The notes under the pieces are model-generated. The model did not search any database and was not told where the DNA came from. It worked only from the letters and a program-made list of their open reading frames with translations. The position numbers and the translations under genes are program-made. This document shows, in pieces, positions 18,894-27,547 of a stretch of DNA of 51,347 nucleotides. Within the stretch, counting starts at the first letter, position 1. Each line of letters opens with the position of its first letter. The DNA comes from Nocardioides sp. Soil797 (GTDB taxonomy: Bacteria; Actinomycetota; Actinomycetes; Propionibacteriales; Nocardioidaceae): positions 1 through 51,347 of the forward strand of contig LMSR01000006.1 in assembly GCA_001429555.1 (NCBI GenBank). Reading direction: 5' to 3'.

Positions 18894-19826
18894 CTATTGC
18901 GTGACGAGCCGGAGCCCGATCAGGCCGGGCCAAAATGCGAAGACAACTGTGACGGGAAGTACGACGAAGACCACGGGGACCATCATCAGCACCTCCTTGC
19001 GGGCACCTGACTCGATGAGCTCGCGGCGTCCGGCTTCTCGTACGTCGGCTGCTTGGGCGTGCAACACGTCAGCCAGCGGCGTGCCGCGTTCGACGGCAAC
19101 TGCGATGCCCTCGGCGAATCGTCCGACCAGGGGCAGGCCGCTGCGCAGCGCGAGCCCGTCGAAGGCCCGGCCGACCGGCGTACCGGTCCGGATCTCGGCC
19201 AGCACCCGGGAGAGGTCACTGCTCAGCGCACCGTTGGTGCGCTGCACCACGCGGCCGAGCGCCACTGCCGGGCTCTCCCCCGCAGCAACCGCGAGGGCCA
19301 ACAACTCGGCCACCACCGGGAACTCGAGCATGATCAGCTGCTCCCGCTTGCGTGCCGCGGAGCTGAGGTGGTTGTCGCACAGGATCACACCACAGGCGAA
19401 CGCCACCAGCGTGAGCAACAGCAGGGGCAACGTGTCACTGGGCGCCTGCCACGCCCGGATCAGCGACAGGGCGGCCGTGACCGCGAAGCCGGTCAGGCCC
19501 CAGAGCACCTGCTCGATGCGGAACTCGTGCACCGACTTGTCGATGTCGGCGCGCTCGAGGCGCCGACGGACCGAAGTGCTGCCACCCAGGACCCGCTCAA
19601 CAGCCTCGGCAGCGCTCCTGAGCATCGGCCCGAACACGCCACGTGCGGCACTTCGTGGCATCTCGGGACGTCGTCGACTTCCGAGCTGGGGTACGTCGCG
19701 CAGGTAGGGCATCACTCGCACCGATAGGTCGGCGCGTCGCATGCTGGCCAGACGAGCCACCACGAGCACGATGCCGAGGCCGGCCAGGCCGCCGACCAGC
19801 ACACCCCACGCCTGATAGGCCGTCAT
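18894..19826 (-). CDS. tadC: Type II/IV secretion F-domain protein TadC
   Basis: 310 residues from ATG 19826, which overlaps the tadB stop (ATGA). After an N-terminal helix (AWGVLVGGLAGLGIVLVVARL) come a cytoplasmic domain and the T2SSF helical bundle, with LIMLEFPVVAELLALAVAAGESPAVALGRV and the gate region FAEGIAVAVERGTPLADVLHAQAADVREAGR, then two C-terminal helices. It forms the inner-membrane platform of the Flp pilus with TadB. The product should be intact even though its ATPase partner TadA is disrupted. Confidence 0.88.
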   Translation of the reverse strand: MTAYQAWGVLVGGLAGLGIVLVVARLASMRRADLSVRVMPYLRDVPQLGSRRRPEMPRSAARGVFGPMLRSAAEAVERVLGGSTSVRRRLERADIDKSVHEFRIEQVLWGLTGFAVTAALSLIRAWQAPSDTLPLLLLTLVAFACGVILCDNHLSSAARKREQLIMLEFPVVAELLALAVAAGESPAVALGRVVQRTNGALSSDLSRVLAEIRTGTPVGRAFDGLALRSGLPLVGRFAEGIAVAVERGTPLADVLHAQAADVREAGRRELIESGARKEVLMMVPVVFVVLPVTVVFAFWPGLIGLRLVTQ

Positions 19827-20677
19827 GCGAGGATCCGCCGATCCACGGGAAGGCGGCCGATGCGCATCATGAGGCGATAGGCCACGACGCAGAGCAACGC
19901 TCCACCAGCGAGGACCAGGGCGCCGGCCGGTGACCGATAGCGTTGGATGATCTCGGGCTGAAAGCACATCAACAGCAGCACGATCCAGGGCGCGGCAACG
20001 GCCAATCGGGCACCGTTGACGGTCCACGCCTGTCGGGACTCGAGCTCGGAGCGGGTGTGCAGGTCGTCGCGCAGATAGCTGGAGAGGTTGCGCAGCAATC
20101 GTCCGAGATCTCCTCCACCGACTTCTCGGGCAATGCGTAGGGCTTCGACGACACGATCACCCACTGGGTCGGCGAGGGAGTCCTTGAGCAAATCGAGGGA
20201 GTCACCGAATCGACCGGTCACCTGGTAGTCGAGGGCGAACTTCTCGAATGCGGGTCGCAACGGCTCGGGACCTCGCGAGGAGAGTCCGACCAAGGCCTCA
20301 GGCAGGGACATGCCGGCACGGACGCCCGAGGCCAGGTGATCGACCGCCTCGGGCCAGACCTCGGCGAACTCCCGTTGGCGCTTCGCAGCCCGCCCCTTCA
20401 CCACGGTCAGAGGGATGTAGGCAGCGATCGCGCCGAACACCACCGCCACCGGGAGGGTGCCGGAGAGGATCTGCATGACCGCCAGCGCGATCACACCCAG
20501 GGCCACGCACAGACCGATCAGGTTGCGGCTCGAGACGTTCTGCATTCCTGCACTGGCGAGCAGTGCCGTCAATCGGTCCGGTGAACGGTTCTTCTCCTTG
20601 GTCGAGCGCGGCAACACGAACGCTGACCAGATCAGCGCGAGGCCCAAGCCGAACCCGAGTCCGATCAGGGCGCCCAT
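19823..20677 (-). CDS. tadB: Type II/IV secretion F-domain protein TadB
   Basis: 284 residues. Hydrophobic helices occur at about 3-23, 53-90, 215-235 and 250-272, with a cytoplasmic T2SSF domain between (FAEVWPEAVDHLASGVRAGMSLPEALVGLSSRGP, and REVGGGDLGRLLRNLSSYLRDD). It pairs with TadC as the membrane platform. The ATG touches the stop of the tadA/cpaF remnant (shared base region at 20677), so it was translated from the tadA message before that gene was split. Confidence 0.88.
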   Translation of the reverse strand: MGALIGLGFGLGLALIWSAFVLPRSTKEKNRSPDRLTALLASAGMQNVSSRNLIGLCVALGVIALAVMQILSGTLPVAVVFGAIAAYIPLTVVKGRAAKRQREFAEVWPEAVDHLASGVRAGMSLPEALVGLSSRGPEPLRPAFEKFALDYQVTGRFGDSLDLLKDSLADPVGDRVVEALRIAREVGGGDLGRLLRNLSSYLRDDLHTRSELESRQAWTVNGARLAVAAPWIVLLLMCFQPEIIQRYRSPAGALVLAGGALLCVVAYRLMMRIGRLPVDRRILA

Positions 20678-21192
20678 CAGTTCGCCTGCACCAGTCGGTG
20701 CACGTCGATGCCGGCCCGCTCGAAGAGCTCCACGCGCGGCGGCATCCCACCGCAGGCGCGCAGCCCGTCGCGTTGCCGCAGGAAGATTCCCTCGGTCTCG
20801 ATGATGTCGTTCTCGACCCGACCGGGAACCGACACGATCTCGTTGACACGGCGTACGCCGTCGGCATCCATGCCGAGGTGGACGACCAGGTCGACGCTGG
20901 CGGCGACAGTCGGGACCACGAACCTTGCTGAGATGTTCTCACCCGCGAGGAGTGGCAGGGTGCAGACCTTGACCAGCGCCTCACGCGCGCTGTTGGCGTG
21001 GATGGTGCACATGCCAGGCAGGCCGGCGTTCAGCGCCAGCAGGAGGTCGAGGCACTCCTCGGCGCGCACCTCTCCCACAACGATGCGGCTCGGTCGCATC
21101 CGGAGACTCTCCTTGACCAGGTCACGCAACGCGATGCCGCCGGTGCCCTCCAGCCCGGACTGCCGGGTCTGCATCGGCACCCAGTCGGCGTG
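20677..21192 (-). pseudogene. tadA: tadA/cpaF pilus ATPase, C-terminal fragment
   Basis: The 3' end of the Flp pilus secretion ATPase. It shows the Walker B/His-box part of a CpaF protein: MQTRQSGLEGTGGI, LVKESLRMRPSRIVVGEVRAEE, ALNAGLPGMCTIHANS and CTLPLLAGENI. It has no Walker A motif because the gene is cut at 21190-21192, where the 11.3-kb satellite-like element begins. The missing middle, including Walker A, lies at 32515-32760 in the same orientation and frame. Sequence to the right of 21192 that stays open in this frame belongs to the element. Excision of the element would rejoin the two pieces. Confidence 0.92.
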
Positions 21193-21211
21193 CAGTAGAT
21201 ACACCATAGGT
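21190..21211. other. Left attachment junction of the satellite-like element
   Basis: The tadA frame (LLHADWVPMQT on the minus strand) joins element DNA here. The crossover triplet is 21190-21192. The element arm AGATACACCATAGGT (21197-21211) is an imperfect inverted partner of ACCTACACTCTAATCT at the other end (32497-32512), the dyad layout expected of a serine-integrase attP. Confidence 0.75.
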
Positions 21212-21229
21212 AGTTGCAACATAACGAAA

Positions 21230-21260
21230 CCCCACCCGTACCAGGAGGAGTCGGGTGGGG
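21230..21260 (-). terminator. Rho-independent terminator of the head-gene operon
   Basis: Nine-base perfect arms CCCCACCCG (21230-21238) and CGGGTGGGG (21252-21260) around a 13-base loop. Reading leftwards the stem is followed by TTTCGTT, so it ends transcription of the capsid-connector genes just inside the element's left junction and keeps it from running into the tadA remnant. Confidence 0.8.
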
Positions 21261-21361
21261 CTTCGCCTCTGCGCCGCGCGGTGAACGAAGGCCCCTGCGT
21301 TAGCAGCCCAAACCTGTTGTTTGGATGAAGGGTCCGCATGGCGAAGTTTGTTGAGTTGTAG

Positions 21362-21688
21362 TCAGGCAGTGCGGCGGCGGTATTCGTTGAGCACGAACTG
21401 CTCAGCGATCGTGAAGCCGTCAAACTTCGCGGGCATCGCGTTCCAGCTGCCGATCTCCTCGCGGGTCACCTGGGCCGGGTTCGGTGCGCTGCGTGCCGTG
21501 GCCTGGACGATCACCGCCGCGATGTCCTCCAAGCAGTACGGGTTCCCGTCGGCCACGGAGAATCCGACGCCACGGGTGTAGGCCCTGACGAACAGGGTCA
21601 CCGAGGCTAGGTGAGGCTCGATGGTGGTGGCCTCGTCCCAGCGGAGGAAGTCGGCGACGTCCTGCGCGGTCGGCAGCGGTCGTTCCAT
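21362..21688 (-). CDS. Phage head-tail connector protein
   Basis: 108 residues, mainly helical (PTAQDVADFLRWDEATTIEPHLASVTLFVRAYTRG, then DIAAVIVQATARSAPNP and FTIAEQFVLNEYRRR). Size, helix pattern and place directly after the capsid gene match gp6/gp15-type head-completion adaptors that bind the portal ring. It is the last gene of the leftward operon, about 100 bp before the terminator. In a satellite this protein would provide the docking face for a helper phage tail. Confidence 0.6.
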   Translation of the reverse strand: MERPLPTAQDVADFLRWDEATTIEPHLASVTLFVRAYTRGVGFSVADGNPYCLEDIAAVIVQATARSAPNPAQVTREEIGSWNAMPAKFDGFTIAEQFVLNEYRRRTA

Positions 21689-21689
21689 G

Positions 21690-22583
21690 TCAGAGCACGT
21701 TCACGATCTTGACGATGGACTCGGGGTTCAGTGGCGCCGCGTCGTAGCGAGTCACGACTCGGATGCCGACCTCGTCGTAGTCGGCGTACCGCTCCTTGAG
21801 GACGGTCACCGAAGGAGCGAGGTCTCGGGCAACGGCGATCTGGGAGAAGTCAGCCAGAACGATCGACTTCTGGGACTCGACGTCCAGCGGCAGACGCTTG
21901 GTCACCGTGACCGGCGAACCGAACAGGCGGAACAGCGAGTCCTGGGTGACGTCCGGTTGCAGGATCGGGCGGTTGCTCCCGGTCGCCTCCTTCACCTTGC
22001 GGAGAGCGATGAACGTCTCCGGACGCATCACCCACTTGAGCCCACTCATATTGACGTCGGCGGAGAGCGCCAAGCCCCACGCGTCGGTGAGGTCGTCCAG
22101 GGTCGCCGCTGCTCCGGCCAGGTCCATGGACTGAACTCCGGCGTAGGCCAGGATCCCCTTCGGGGTGGTCACTCCGTCGCCGGTGGCCGAGAACAGCTGG
22201 GCGTCGAGCCTCGCGGCGACGTCGGCCACGAGGCGCTGCTGCAGGGTGGCGTCGAGGGCGACGACCGCCTGACGTGCCATCTCGTTGGAGAACCGTGTGA
22301 TGACCTTGATCGACTTCATCGTGGACGGGAGGAGCGACACCTCACCGAAGTCGACGTCCTTCTCGGTGATGAGCTCAGACTCCCCGATCCAGTCCGGTTC
22401 GTCGGGCGTCGTGGTCCCCGGCTCCACCATCCCGTTCAGCTTCGGGACTCGGACCGGGCCAGCCGAGTTGATGATCCGAGGGCCGGACGCGAGGAACTTG
22501 CTGGCCTCTTCGAGCGGCTGGACCAGCATCCGCTCGACCTGCTCGGCGGTCAGTTCCGGCGCGGTGGATGTCTTGACGGTCAT
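21690..22583 (-). CDS. HK97-fold major capsid protein
   Basis: 297 residues from ATG 22583, with GAGG seven bases upstream. A short N-terminal part without the usual long scaffold domain leads to the HK97 core: SGPRIINSAGPVRVPKL (N-arm), FGEVSLLPSTMKSIKVITRFSNEMARQ (E-loop and spine-helix entry), LDAQLFSATGDGVTTPKGILA, NMSGLKWVMRPETFIALRK and the C-terminal P-domain strands DEVGIRVVTRYDAAPLNPESIVKI. It forms the shell of the particle. The lack of a delta domain fits with the separate scaffold-like protein at 23599-24039. Confidence 0.9.
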   Translation of the reverse strand: MTVKTSTAPELTAEQVERMLVQPLEEASKFLASGPRIINSAGPVRVPKLNGMVEPGTTTPDEPDWIGESELITEKDVDFGEVSLLPSTMKSIKVITRFSNEMARQAVVALDATLQQRLVADVAARLDAQLFSATGDGVTTPKGILAYAGVQSMDLAGAAATLDDLTDAWGLALSADVNMSGLKWVMRPETFIALRKVKEATGSNRPILQPDVTQDSLFRLFGSPVTVTKRLPLDVESQKSIVLADFSQIAVARDLAPSVTVLKERYADYDEVGIRVVTRYDAAPLNPESIVKIVNVL

Positions 22584-22695
22584 GGGCGTGCCTCGTCTGT
22601 GCGATTCGGATGTGAATCGCGACGGGGCACCTGGCCGGATGTCGCGGTGGGCTCCTGGCCTCACGTTGGGAGGATCGGCACGTAGGGTTCTCGTC

Positions 22696-23043
22696 GTGGT
22701 AGTGACGAAGTGCTGTGGCAAGACGACGCAGCTGAAGAAGGCGTGGACGGACGATGAGCCGTCCCGGCTCGTGCGGTGGCGACGCTGCGGCTCGTGCGGG
22801 ACGCTCTACTGCCCTCTCGGACATGCCATGCCGCTCAGCGAGGTCCACTGGGCCCAATACGGCGAGGAATTGAACCCCTACCGCGTGCAGCAGCTCATGA
22901 AGTCCGGCGAGTACGACCGGATGCTCGAGACCGGGAAGCTCGTCGTTCACGCCAACGAAGGCGAGCCACTGCGGTTCGAGAAGCGTGGTCAGGCGCCGGT
23001 GTGCTTGATGGACGGACGGTGCTTCGAAGAGGCCAGCTACTAG
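22696..23043 (+). CDS. Small Cys-rich zinc-ribbon-like protein
   Basis: About 115 residues from GTG 22696 (GTG 22702 also possible), rightward, opposite to the surrounding head genes and divergent from capsid. Cys pairs in TKCCGK and CGSCGTLYC suggest a metal-binding ribbon or knuckle in the first 40 residues, and two more Cys (APVCLMDGRC) lie at the end. The middle (NPYRVQQLMKSGEYDRMLETGKL) is helical. I recognise no family. It could be a DNA-binding regulator of the element. The opposite strand is also open but has low-complexity composition. Confidence 0.5.
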   Translation: MVVTKCCGKTTQLKKAWTDDEPSRLVRWRRCGSCGTLYCPLGHAMPLSEVHWAQYGEELNPYRVQQLMKSGEYDRMLETGKLVVHANEGEPLRFEKRGQAPVCLMDGRCFEEASY

Positions 23044-23130
23044 GGCCTCGCTGCGCTCGGCCGCGTGTGTATGGAGCGGTGGGGATCGACTTGGTCTTAG
23101 GGTACTAAGCCGTGTCAATAGCGACAGTTG

Positions 23131-23385
23131 TCACGGGTGCCCGAGTCTGATGTAGGCGTACTTCATCAGGTACCGGACGACCTGCCGGGGTGACTCGTAG
23201 CCGGGGCCGACGTACTTGCGTCGAGCCCGGCCGTGCGGCGCGAGTTGAGCGCGCCAGCCGGAGCCGGTGCGCGTCAGGAAGTAGGCCGTTCCCTCGATCT
23301 TGTACTGGGTGATGCGGCCCCAGAGGTCCCACTCGACCTCGGAAATCGTGTAGCCCTCGGGCAGTTCGTATCGAGTTACGTTCAC
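23131..23385 (-). CDS. Small protein of unknown function (element)
   Basis: 84 residues starting at GTG 23385, preceded by GTGGAGA as ribosome-binding site. The sequence is mostly beta-strand with many aromatic residues (YTISEVEWDLWGRITQYKIEGTAYFL) and a basic stretch RARRKYVG, ending in a Tyr-rich helix. No family recognised. It sits in the leftward head-gene block between the 59-residue protein and capsid. Confidence 0.5.
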   Translation of the reverse strand: MNVTRYELPEGYTISEVEWDLWGRITQYKIEGTAYFLTRTGSGWRAQLAPHGRARRKYVGPGYESPRQVVRYLMKYAYIRLGHP

Positions 23386-23422
23386 TCTCCACACTTCCGC
23401 AAAGGAGGCGCGGAGTCGACTC

Positions 23423-23602
23423 TTACACGGCTGCTCGGGGCCTCGGATTCGCTGGAGCCAGGATCGTTCGGATGGTCTCCTCGTCGGTTCCCGCAGCACG
23501 GGTGAAGAGTTGGCCGTCGAGCACCAACCAGAGCCGTGACGGGTCACGCCGGCCACGGCGCAGCTCGAAGCCGCGCCACGCTGCCAGCTGGTCGAGGTTC
23601 AT
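23423..23602 (-). CDS. Small protein of unknown function (element)
   Basis: 59 residues from ATG 23602, overlapping the upstream scaffold gene's stop by four bases (ATGA), which supports it as a real coupled gene despite its size. It has a basic middle (FELRRGRRDPSRLWLVLDGQLF) and a short acidic helix. No family recognised. Confidence 0.5.
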   Translation of the reverse strand: MNLDQLAAWRGFELRRGRRDPSRLWLVLDGQLFTRAAGTDEETIRTILAPANPRPRAAV

Positions 23603-24039
23603 GACCCGAGCAACCCGACGAGACTCACGGTGTCGCCCGGCTCCGAGTGCCGACCCTGGCCGATGTCGCCGGTCGGGCGGGCAAGGTGTGGCTTGCGGTC
23701 GATCAGTCCCTCGGCGGCTGCCTTGATCTTCTCCGGGTCTGGCCAGCCCTCGGCGTCGCCGTATTCCTCCGACCAACCCAGGTCGGTCGGATCGGTCAGG
23801 ATGCCCTGGACTGCTTGGGCGATCGCCAGCTCGCGCAGCCGTGTCTCGGCGTCCTCGGCGCGCTTGGCCTTCGTGCGGTGCTCGGCGGCCTCGGCTCGAA
23901 GCTCCTCGACGTACTCACGGGGGAAGGTCTCCGGGTCCTGCTCTCCGCCCGGTGGGGTCCCAGAGTCGCCAGCGTCCTCCACAGGAGGCCCGGACTCATC
24001 GCGGGGGCCAACCCCTTGGTCGGTCTGTTCAGTCGCCAC
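23599..24039 (-). CDS. Phage scaffolding-like protein
   Basis: 146 residues from GTG 24039, with AAAGGA as ribosome-binding site. It opens with a disordered acidic Gly/Pro/Glu tract, then one long charged helix (EYVEELRAEAAEHRTKAKRAEDAETRLRELAIAQAVQ) and a short C-terminal region. Acidic disorder plus a coiled coil placed between portal/minor-head genes and the capsid gene is the normal profile of a phage scaffold. Assignment rests on composition and position. Confidence 0.65.
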   Translation of the reverse strand: MATEQTDQGVGPRDESGPPVEDAGDSGTPPGGEQDPETFPREYVEELRAEAAEHRTKAKRAEDAETRLRELAIAQAVQGILTDPTDLGWSEEYGDAEGWPDPEKIKAAAEGLIDRKPHLARPTGDIGQGRHSEPGDTVSLVGLLGS

Positions 24040-24050
24040 AGCGTGTCCTT

Positions 24051-24686
24051 TCACCTGATCGAGATTCCCGACGAGAACCGGATCTGTCCGGCGCTCGTGT
24101 TCCAAGTACGGCGGAGCTGCAGTTGGTCAGCGCGCTGCCGGTCGGCCCAGCCCTCGGCCGTGACCGGAGCCAGGGTGCAGCGACAGCCCGGGTGGTCGGT
24201 GAAGTCCACGGCGATGTCGTGGGTGTCACCGGCCAGTGGTGCGCAGTCGTCGCAGGCGTCCGGCTGGACGACCCGGCGCCACTGGTCGACACCTCTCGCG
24301 CGTAGCGCCTGCTGGTAGGCGCGGTGTCCTCGCTGCAGCGGTTCGGACCTCGCCACCCGCGCCGACCTGTTCTCCACGGACGCGCTCACTCCGTGCATGT
24401 GGGCGGTGATCGTGGCGAAGGCCCGCACCAACCTCTCCTGCTCATCCGTGGACGGGAGCAACCCCAAGCTCGTGGTCGGCAGGCCCACGGTCGCCAGTCG
24501 CCACGCCGCAACGGCGGTGTCGGCGTAGGCGGTCGCCTGCAGGTTCGCGGCATATACGGCTGCGGCGGCGGTCTCGATGAACCGTGTCCTGGCCATGGCT
24601 CCGGCCTCGTACGCTGCCGCAGTCGCGGCCACCTGTGTTTCGGCCTGGGCGGCGAGAGCCAACCATGTGGCTGTCAGCTCGTTCAC
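24051..24686 (-). CDS. Phage minor head protein (MuF-like)
   Basis: 211 residues with a GTG start overlapping the portal stop. The N-terminal 130 residues are Ala-rich helices. The C-terminal part has CDDCAPLAGDTHD and HPGCRCTLAPV, the Cys/His cluster that ends MuF-type minor head proteins of actinophages. Those proteins sit at the portal vertex inside the capsid. The position after portal is standard. Confidence 0.8.
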   Translation of the reverse strand: MNELTATWLALAAQAETQVAATAAAYEAGAMARTRFIETAAAAVYAANLQATAYADTAVAAWRLATVGLPTTSLGLLPSTDEQERLVRAFATITAHMHGVSASVENRSARVARSEPLQRGHRAYQQALRARGVDQWRRVVQPDACDDCAPLAGDTHDIAVDFTDHPGCRCTLAPVTAEGWADRQRADQLQLRRTWNTSAGQIRFSSGISIR

Positions 24687-26059
24687 TGCTCCGCCTCAGG
24701 CAGGGCGGTCGGCGGTGCCGTGATCTGCTTGTCGAGTGCTTCGCGTTGGCGCATCTGTCGCATGAGGTGGATCTGCTGCGGGTCGTATCCCAACCGGGCT
24801 AGGGCCTCTTCGGTTGGCATGATGTTGGCCTGCACCAACTTCGTGACGGCATCGGCTTCCTGAGCGACGGTGCGCGTCTCCGGGGAGTCCCACACCACCT
24901 CGACGCGCTGCGGGCGGCTGCCGTTCTGCACGGCCGCTGTCAGGCTGGCGACCTTCGCCCAGGACGGACCGAAACTCCTCATCCGGGCGTGACACCGGGC
25001 CACGAGTGACGCCTCGGCGGAGCGGATCGCGTCGGCAGATGCGGGCTGGTCACCGTGGATCCCTAGGTAGTGCGCGGGCAGTCCCGACACGGCGCTGATG
25101 CTCTGCAACATCAGCTCGACCGCGGACCCATAGCCGGTGAGGTCGGCCGTTGGGAACTGGCCGAAGCTCGCGTCGGGCTCCTCTGCCTGCCACACCCGGC
25201 TCGGTCCGTTGCCGAACGGATTCACCGCGACCATCACCGGGTCACCGACTTCGTCAGTGAGTGGGGTGCCGTCGGCGTCGGTGGCCTGTTCTTCCTTGAC
25301 CTCCATGCCAGTGGCCCAACGGCGAGGCCGTGACCCGAACTCCGACGACACCATCAGGTCGGCCAGCAGCTTGGCGATTGCGTCGGACAGGTCGGTGACG
25401 TCGCGCATCTCCGATACGCCGTCGACGTCGAGCAATCGGCCACGGTTCACGAACGGGACCACCGGCACCTCACCCAAGGGGTTGCGTCGGTTGGCCATGT
25501 GCTGCCAGCCCTCGGGCGGGATCACGCCACCCTCGGGGACTCGGGCCGACGACACGTAGTGGTAGATCCGGTCGGGAAGCAGCAACGTGGCGCGGGCTCG
25601 ACCGTCTTCTCGCCATCGCTTGGCTGCGGCGGTGACTTCACGAGACAGGGGGTCGCGGACCACGGCCACCTCGTGCGGGGACTCCACCGTGATCACCGGT
25701 GCGCCGGTCGAATCGGCCCACACCGTCACGAAGGACCGGCCCAGCGTCAGGGCCTCGGTGTGCGCGACGCCGTGCGAGTCCTCCATCCCGGCTGCTTCCC
25801 AGGCGGCGTAGATATCGAGAGCTGGGGTGCCGTTCACCGTGAAGCCCTTAACCCTCAACCGCTCCGCGATGGAGTCAACGACGAGCCTCGGATAGTTGGT
25901 CTGCAAGACGCGAAGCCGGTCGCCCAGGGCCTCCTTCGCCTCCGCCGACAGGAACGCGAGCGGCTGCGATCCGGAGTAGTACGCGTCAAGGTCGCGCAGC
26001 GGTGGCGAGGTCTCATCCAGCTTGCGGGAGAGACCCTCCAAGATGTTGACGATGCTCAC
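24683..26059 (-). CDS. Phage portal protein (SPP1 gp6-like)
   Basis: 458 residues from GTG 26059, which overlaps the terminase stop (GTGA). It starts with a helical clip/stem region (LRDLDAYYSGSQPLAFL), has the wing strands RLRVKGF, HTEALTLGRSFVTVW and VPVVPFVNR, and the long stem helix near DLSDAIAKLLADLMVSSEF, then GLPAHYLGI. These are hallmarks of the actinophage SPP1-like portal family. It forms the dodecameric DNA gate of the procapsid and docks the terminase encoded just upstream. Confidence 0.92.
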   Translation of the reverse strand: MSIVNILEGLSRKLDETSPPLRDLDAYYSGSQPLAFLSAEAKEALGDRLRVLQTNYPRLVVDSIAERLRVKGFTVNGTPALDIYAAWEAAGMEDSHGVAHTEALTLGRSFVTVWADSTGAPVITVESPHEVAVVRDPLSREVTAAAKRWREDGRARATLLLPDRIYHYVSSARVPEGGVIPPEGWQHMANRRNPLGEVPVVPFVNRGRLLDVDGVSEMRDVTDLSDAIAKLLADLMVSSEFGSRPRRWATGMEVKEEQATDADGTPLTDEVGDPVMVAVNPFGNGPSRVWQAEEPDASFGQFPTADLTGYGSAVELMLQSISAVSGLPAHYLGIHGDQPASADAIRSAEASLVARCHARMRSFGPSWAKVASLTAAVQNGSRPQRVEVVWDSPETRTVAQEADAVTKLVQANIMPTEEALARLGYDPQQIHLMRQMRQREALDKQITAPPTALPEAEQ

Positions 26060-27534
26060 CAGGCCACGACCTTCCGACGTTGCTTCTTGCTCGCGTGGTT
26101 GGTGGATCGGCTCCACGCCATGACGGCGCACACGCACAGGTCGATGCGGCGGGTGCTGTGCTTGGCGTCCTTGCGGAGCCGTGTGCCTCGGGCGTCCTCA
26201 GTGACGCGGGCGTTCGCCACGTGTTCGGCCAGCGCCTTGTTCCCCGAGTGGGTCACCTGGCCGTTCTGCGCGGCTTCGTGCAGGCCGATGGTCGCCGGAC
26301 TCATCCGGGCCGCCGACTGCGGGAACTCCGTCACCGGCAGGCCCTCACGGGAGAGCACTTGAAGGGTGCGCTGCCACCGGTACGGGTCGGCGGTGACCTC
26401 GCGGACCCTCCATCTCTTACACGCAGCGCGGATCGCGTCCTCGACCGCGAGCACGTCGACCCGCCAGTCCTCGTCACCGGGATTGGCCCAGTGGCCGGCC
26501 ACGTCGAGGTGAGGCGTCGTGCTCACGGTCGCCGCGACCAGAGCCGTGGAGTCCTGCGAGAACGAACCGTCGAGCGCAAGGCAAACCTCGGCGCCTTCCG
26601 GGATCACCTGGCCGGTTGAGCGTGCGGCCCACAGTCCCGGCTCTAGGTAGGAGTCGTCAGCGGCTTCGGTCCACTGGCCGAGTCGTGCTCGGCGGAACGT
26701 CGCCTCGCGGGTCTTCGGTGGCAGGGCCATGCGCAGGCCGTCGCGGAATAGGAAGTCGTCCAGGGCCGGGTTCCCGGCCTTCCACGCGGCCTCGTCGCCC
26801 AGCTCGCATCCCACCGGGGCGGCGTACTCGGTCAGCGTCGTCAGAGCGTCGTCGGGGTTCTCCAGCATGTCTGCGCGGAGCTTCCACATGGCCGACTCGG
26901 TGCCGTACGGGCTCGGTGTCCCGATACACAAGGTCAGCGACGTCGACCGCTTGCCGGAGGCCAGGAGCATCACCTCGTAGGTGCGCTGGTCCACGACGCC
27001 GATCTCATCGATGATCGCCAGCGAGTAGTTCAGGCCCTCCAGCCGGTCGGCCTCAGCTGGGAGTACCTGCAACGTCGAGCCAGTGCCGGGAACGACGATC
27101 TTGTCCGTGTAGACGTAGGAGCGTTTCGCCAGCAGCGGGTTCAGCTCCGTCATCCGCATCGCCGTGCGGCCGATGATCTGCGCTTGCCGTTCGTCCTTGG
27201 CCACCACGCACACCGATGCGCCCTCGACCCCGTCGCCGTGCAGGCCGTAGAGCGCGAGTGCAGCCGCGAGCGACGACTTCCCGTTACCTCGGGGGAAGCT
27301 CCACAGCCCCAGACGCGGACGAGGCGTGTCGAACGCCGAGTGGATCAGCTCGCGCTGCCAGGGGTAAAGATGCATCGCCTTGCGGGCACCCTCACCCGAC
27401 GTGACGATGACGAACTTCTCGATCCACGCGCAGACCCGCTCACCGCCAGCAGGCGGGAGGCCGTCCTCGACCAGCGGGCGGCTCGACGCCCCGGTCTTTG
27501 GTCCTGCTTTCGCCACGCTTGTCGGTATCGGCAC
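26056..27534 (-). CDS. Terminase large subunit
   Basis: 492 residues with a GTG start. The ATPase has Walker A PRGNGKSS (81-88), Walker B AIIDE (174-178) and coupling motif CIGTPS. The C-terminal RNase H-like nuclease has its first Asp in CLALDGSFSQDST (about 328) and later acidic residues in VREVTADPYRW and RRIDLCVCAVMAW. It cuts and pumps DNA into the procapsid. No small terminase is recognisable beside it. Its start lies only 13 bp from the divergent membrane-protein gene, so both promoters must overlap or share this region. Confidence 0.93.
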   Translation of the reverse strand: MPIPTSVAKAGPKTGASSRPLVEDGLPPAGGERVCAWIEKFVIVTSGEGARKAMHLYPWQRELIHSAFDTPRPRLGLWSFPRGNGKSSLAAALALYGLHGDGVEGASVCVVAKDERQAQIIGRTAMRMTELNPLLAKRSYVYTDKIVVPGTGSTLQVLPAEADRLEGLNYSLAIIDEIGVVDQRTYEVMLLASGKRSTSLTLCIGTPSPYGTESAMWKLRADMLENPDDALTTLTEYAAPVGCELGDEAAWKAGNPALDDFLFRDGLRMALPPKTREATFRRARLGQWTEAADDSYLEPGLWAARSTGQVIPEGAEVCLALDGSFSQDSTALVAATVSTTPHLDVAGHWANPGDEDWRVDVLAVEDAIRAACKRWRVREVTADPYRWQRTLQVLSREGLPVTEFPQSAARMSPATIGLHEAAQNGQVTHSGNKALAEHVANARVTEDARGTRLRKDAKHSTRRIDLCVCAVMAWSRSTNHASKKQRRKVVAW

Positions 27535-27547
27535 TTAGGGTGATCGT

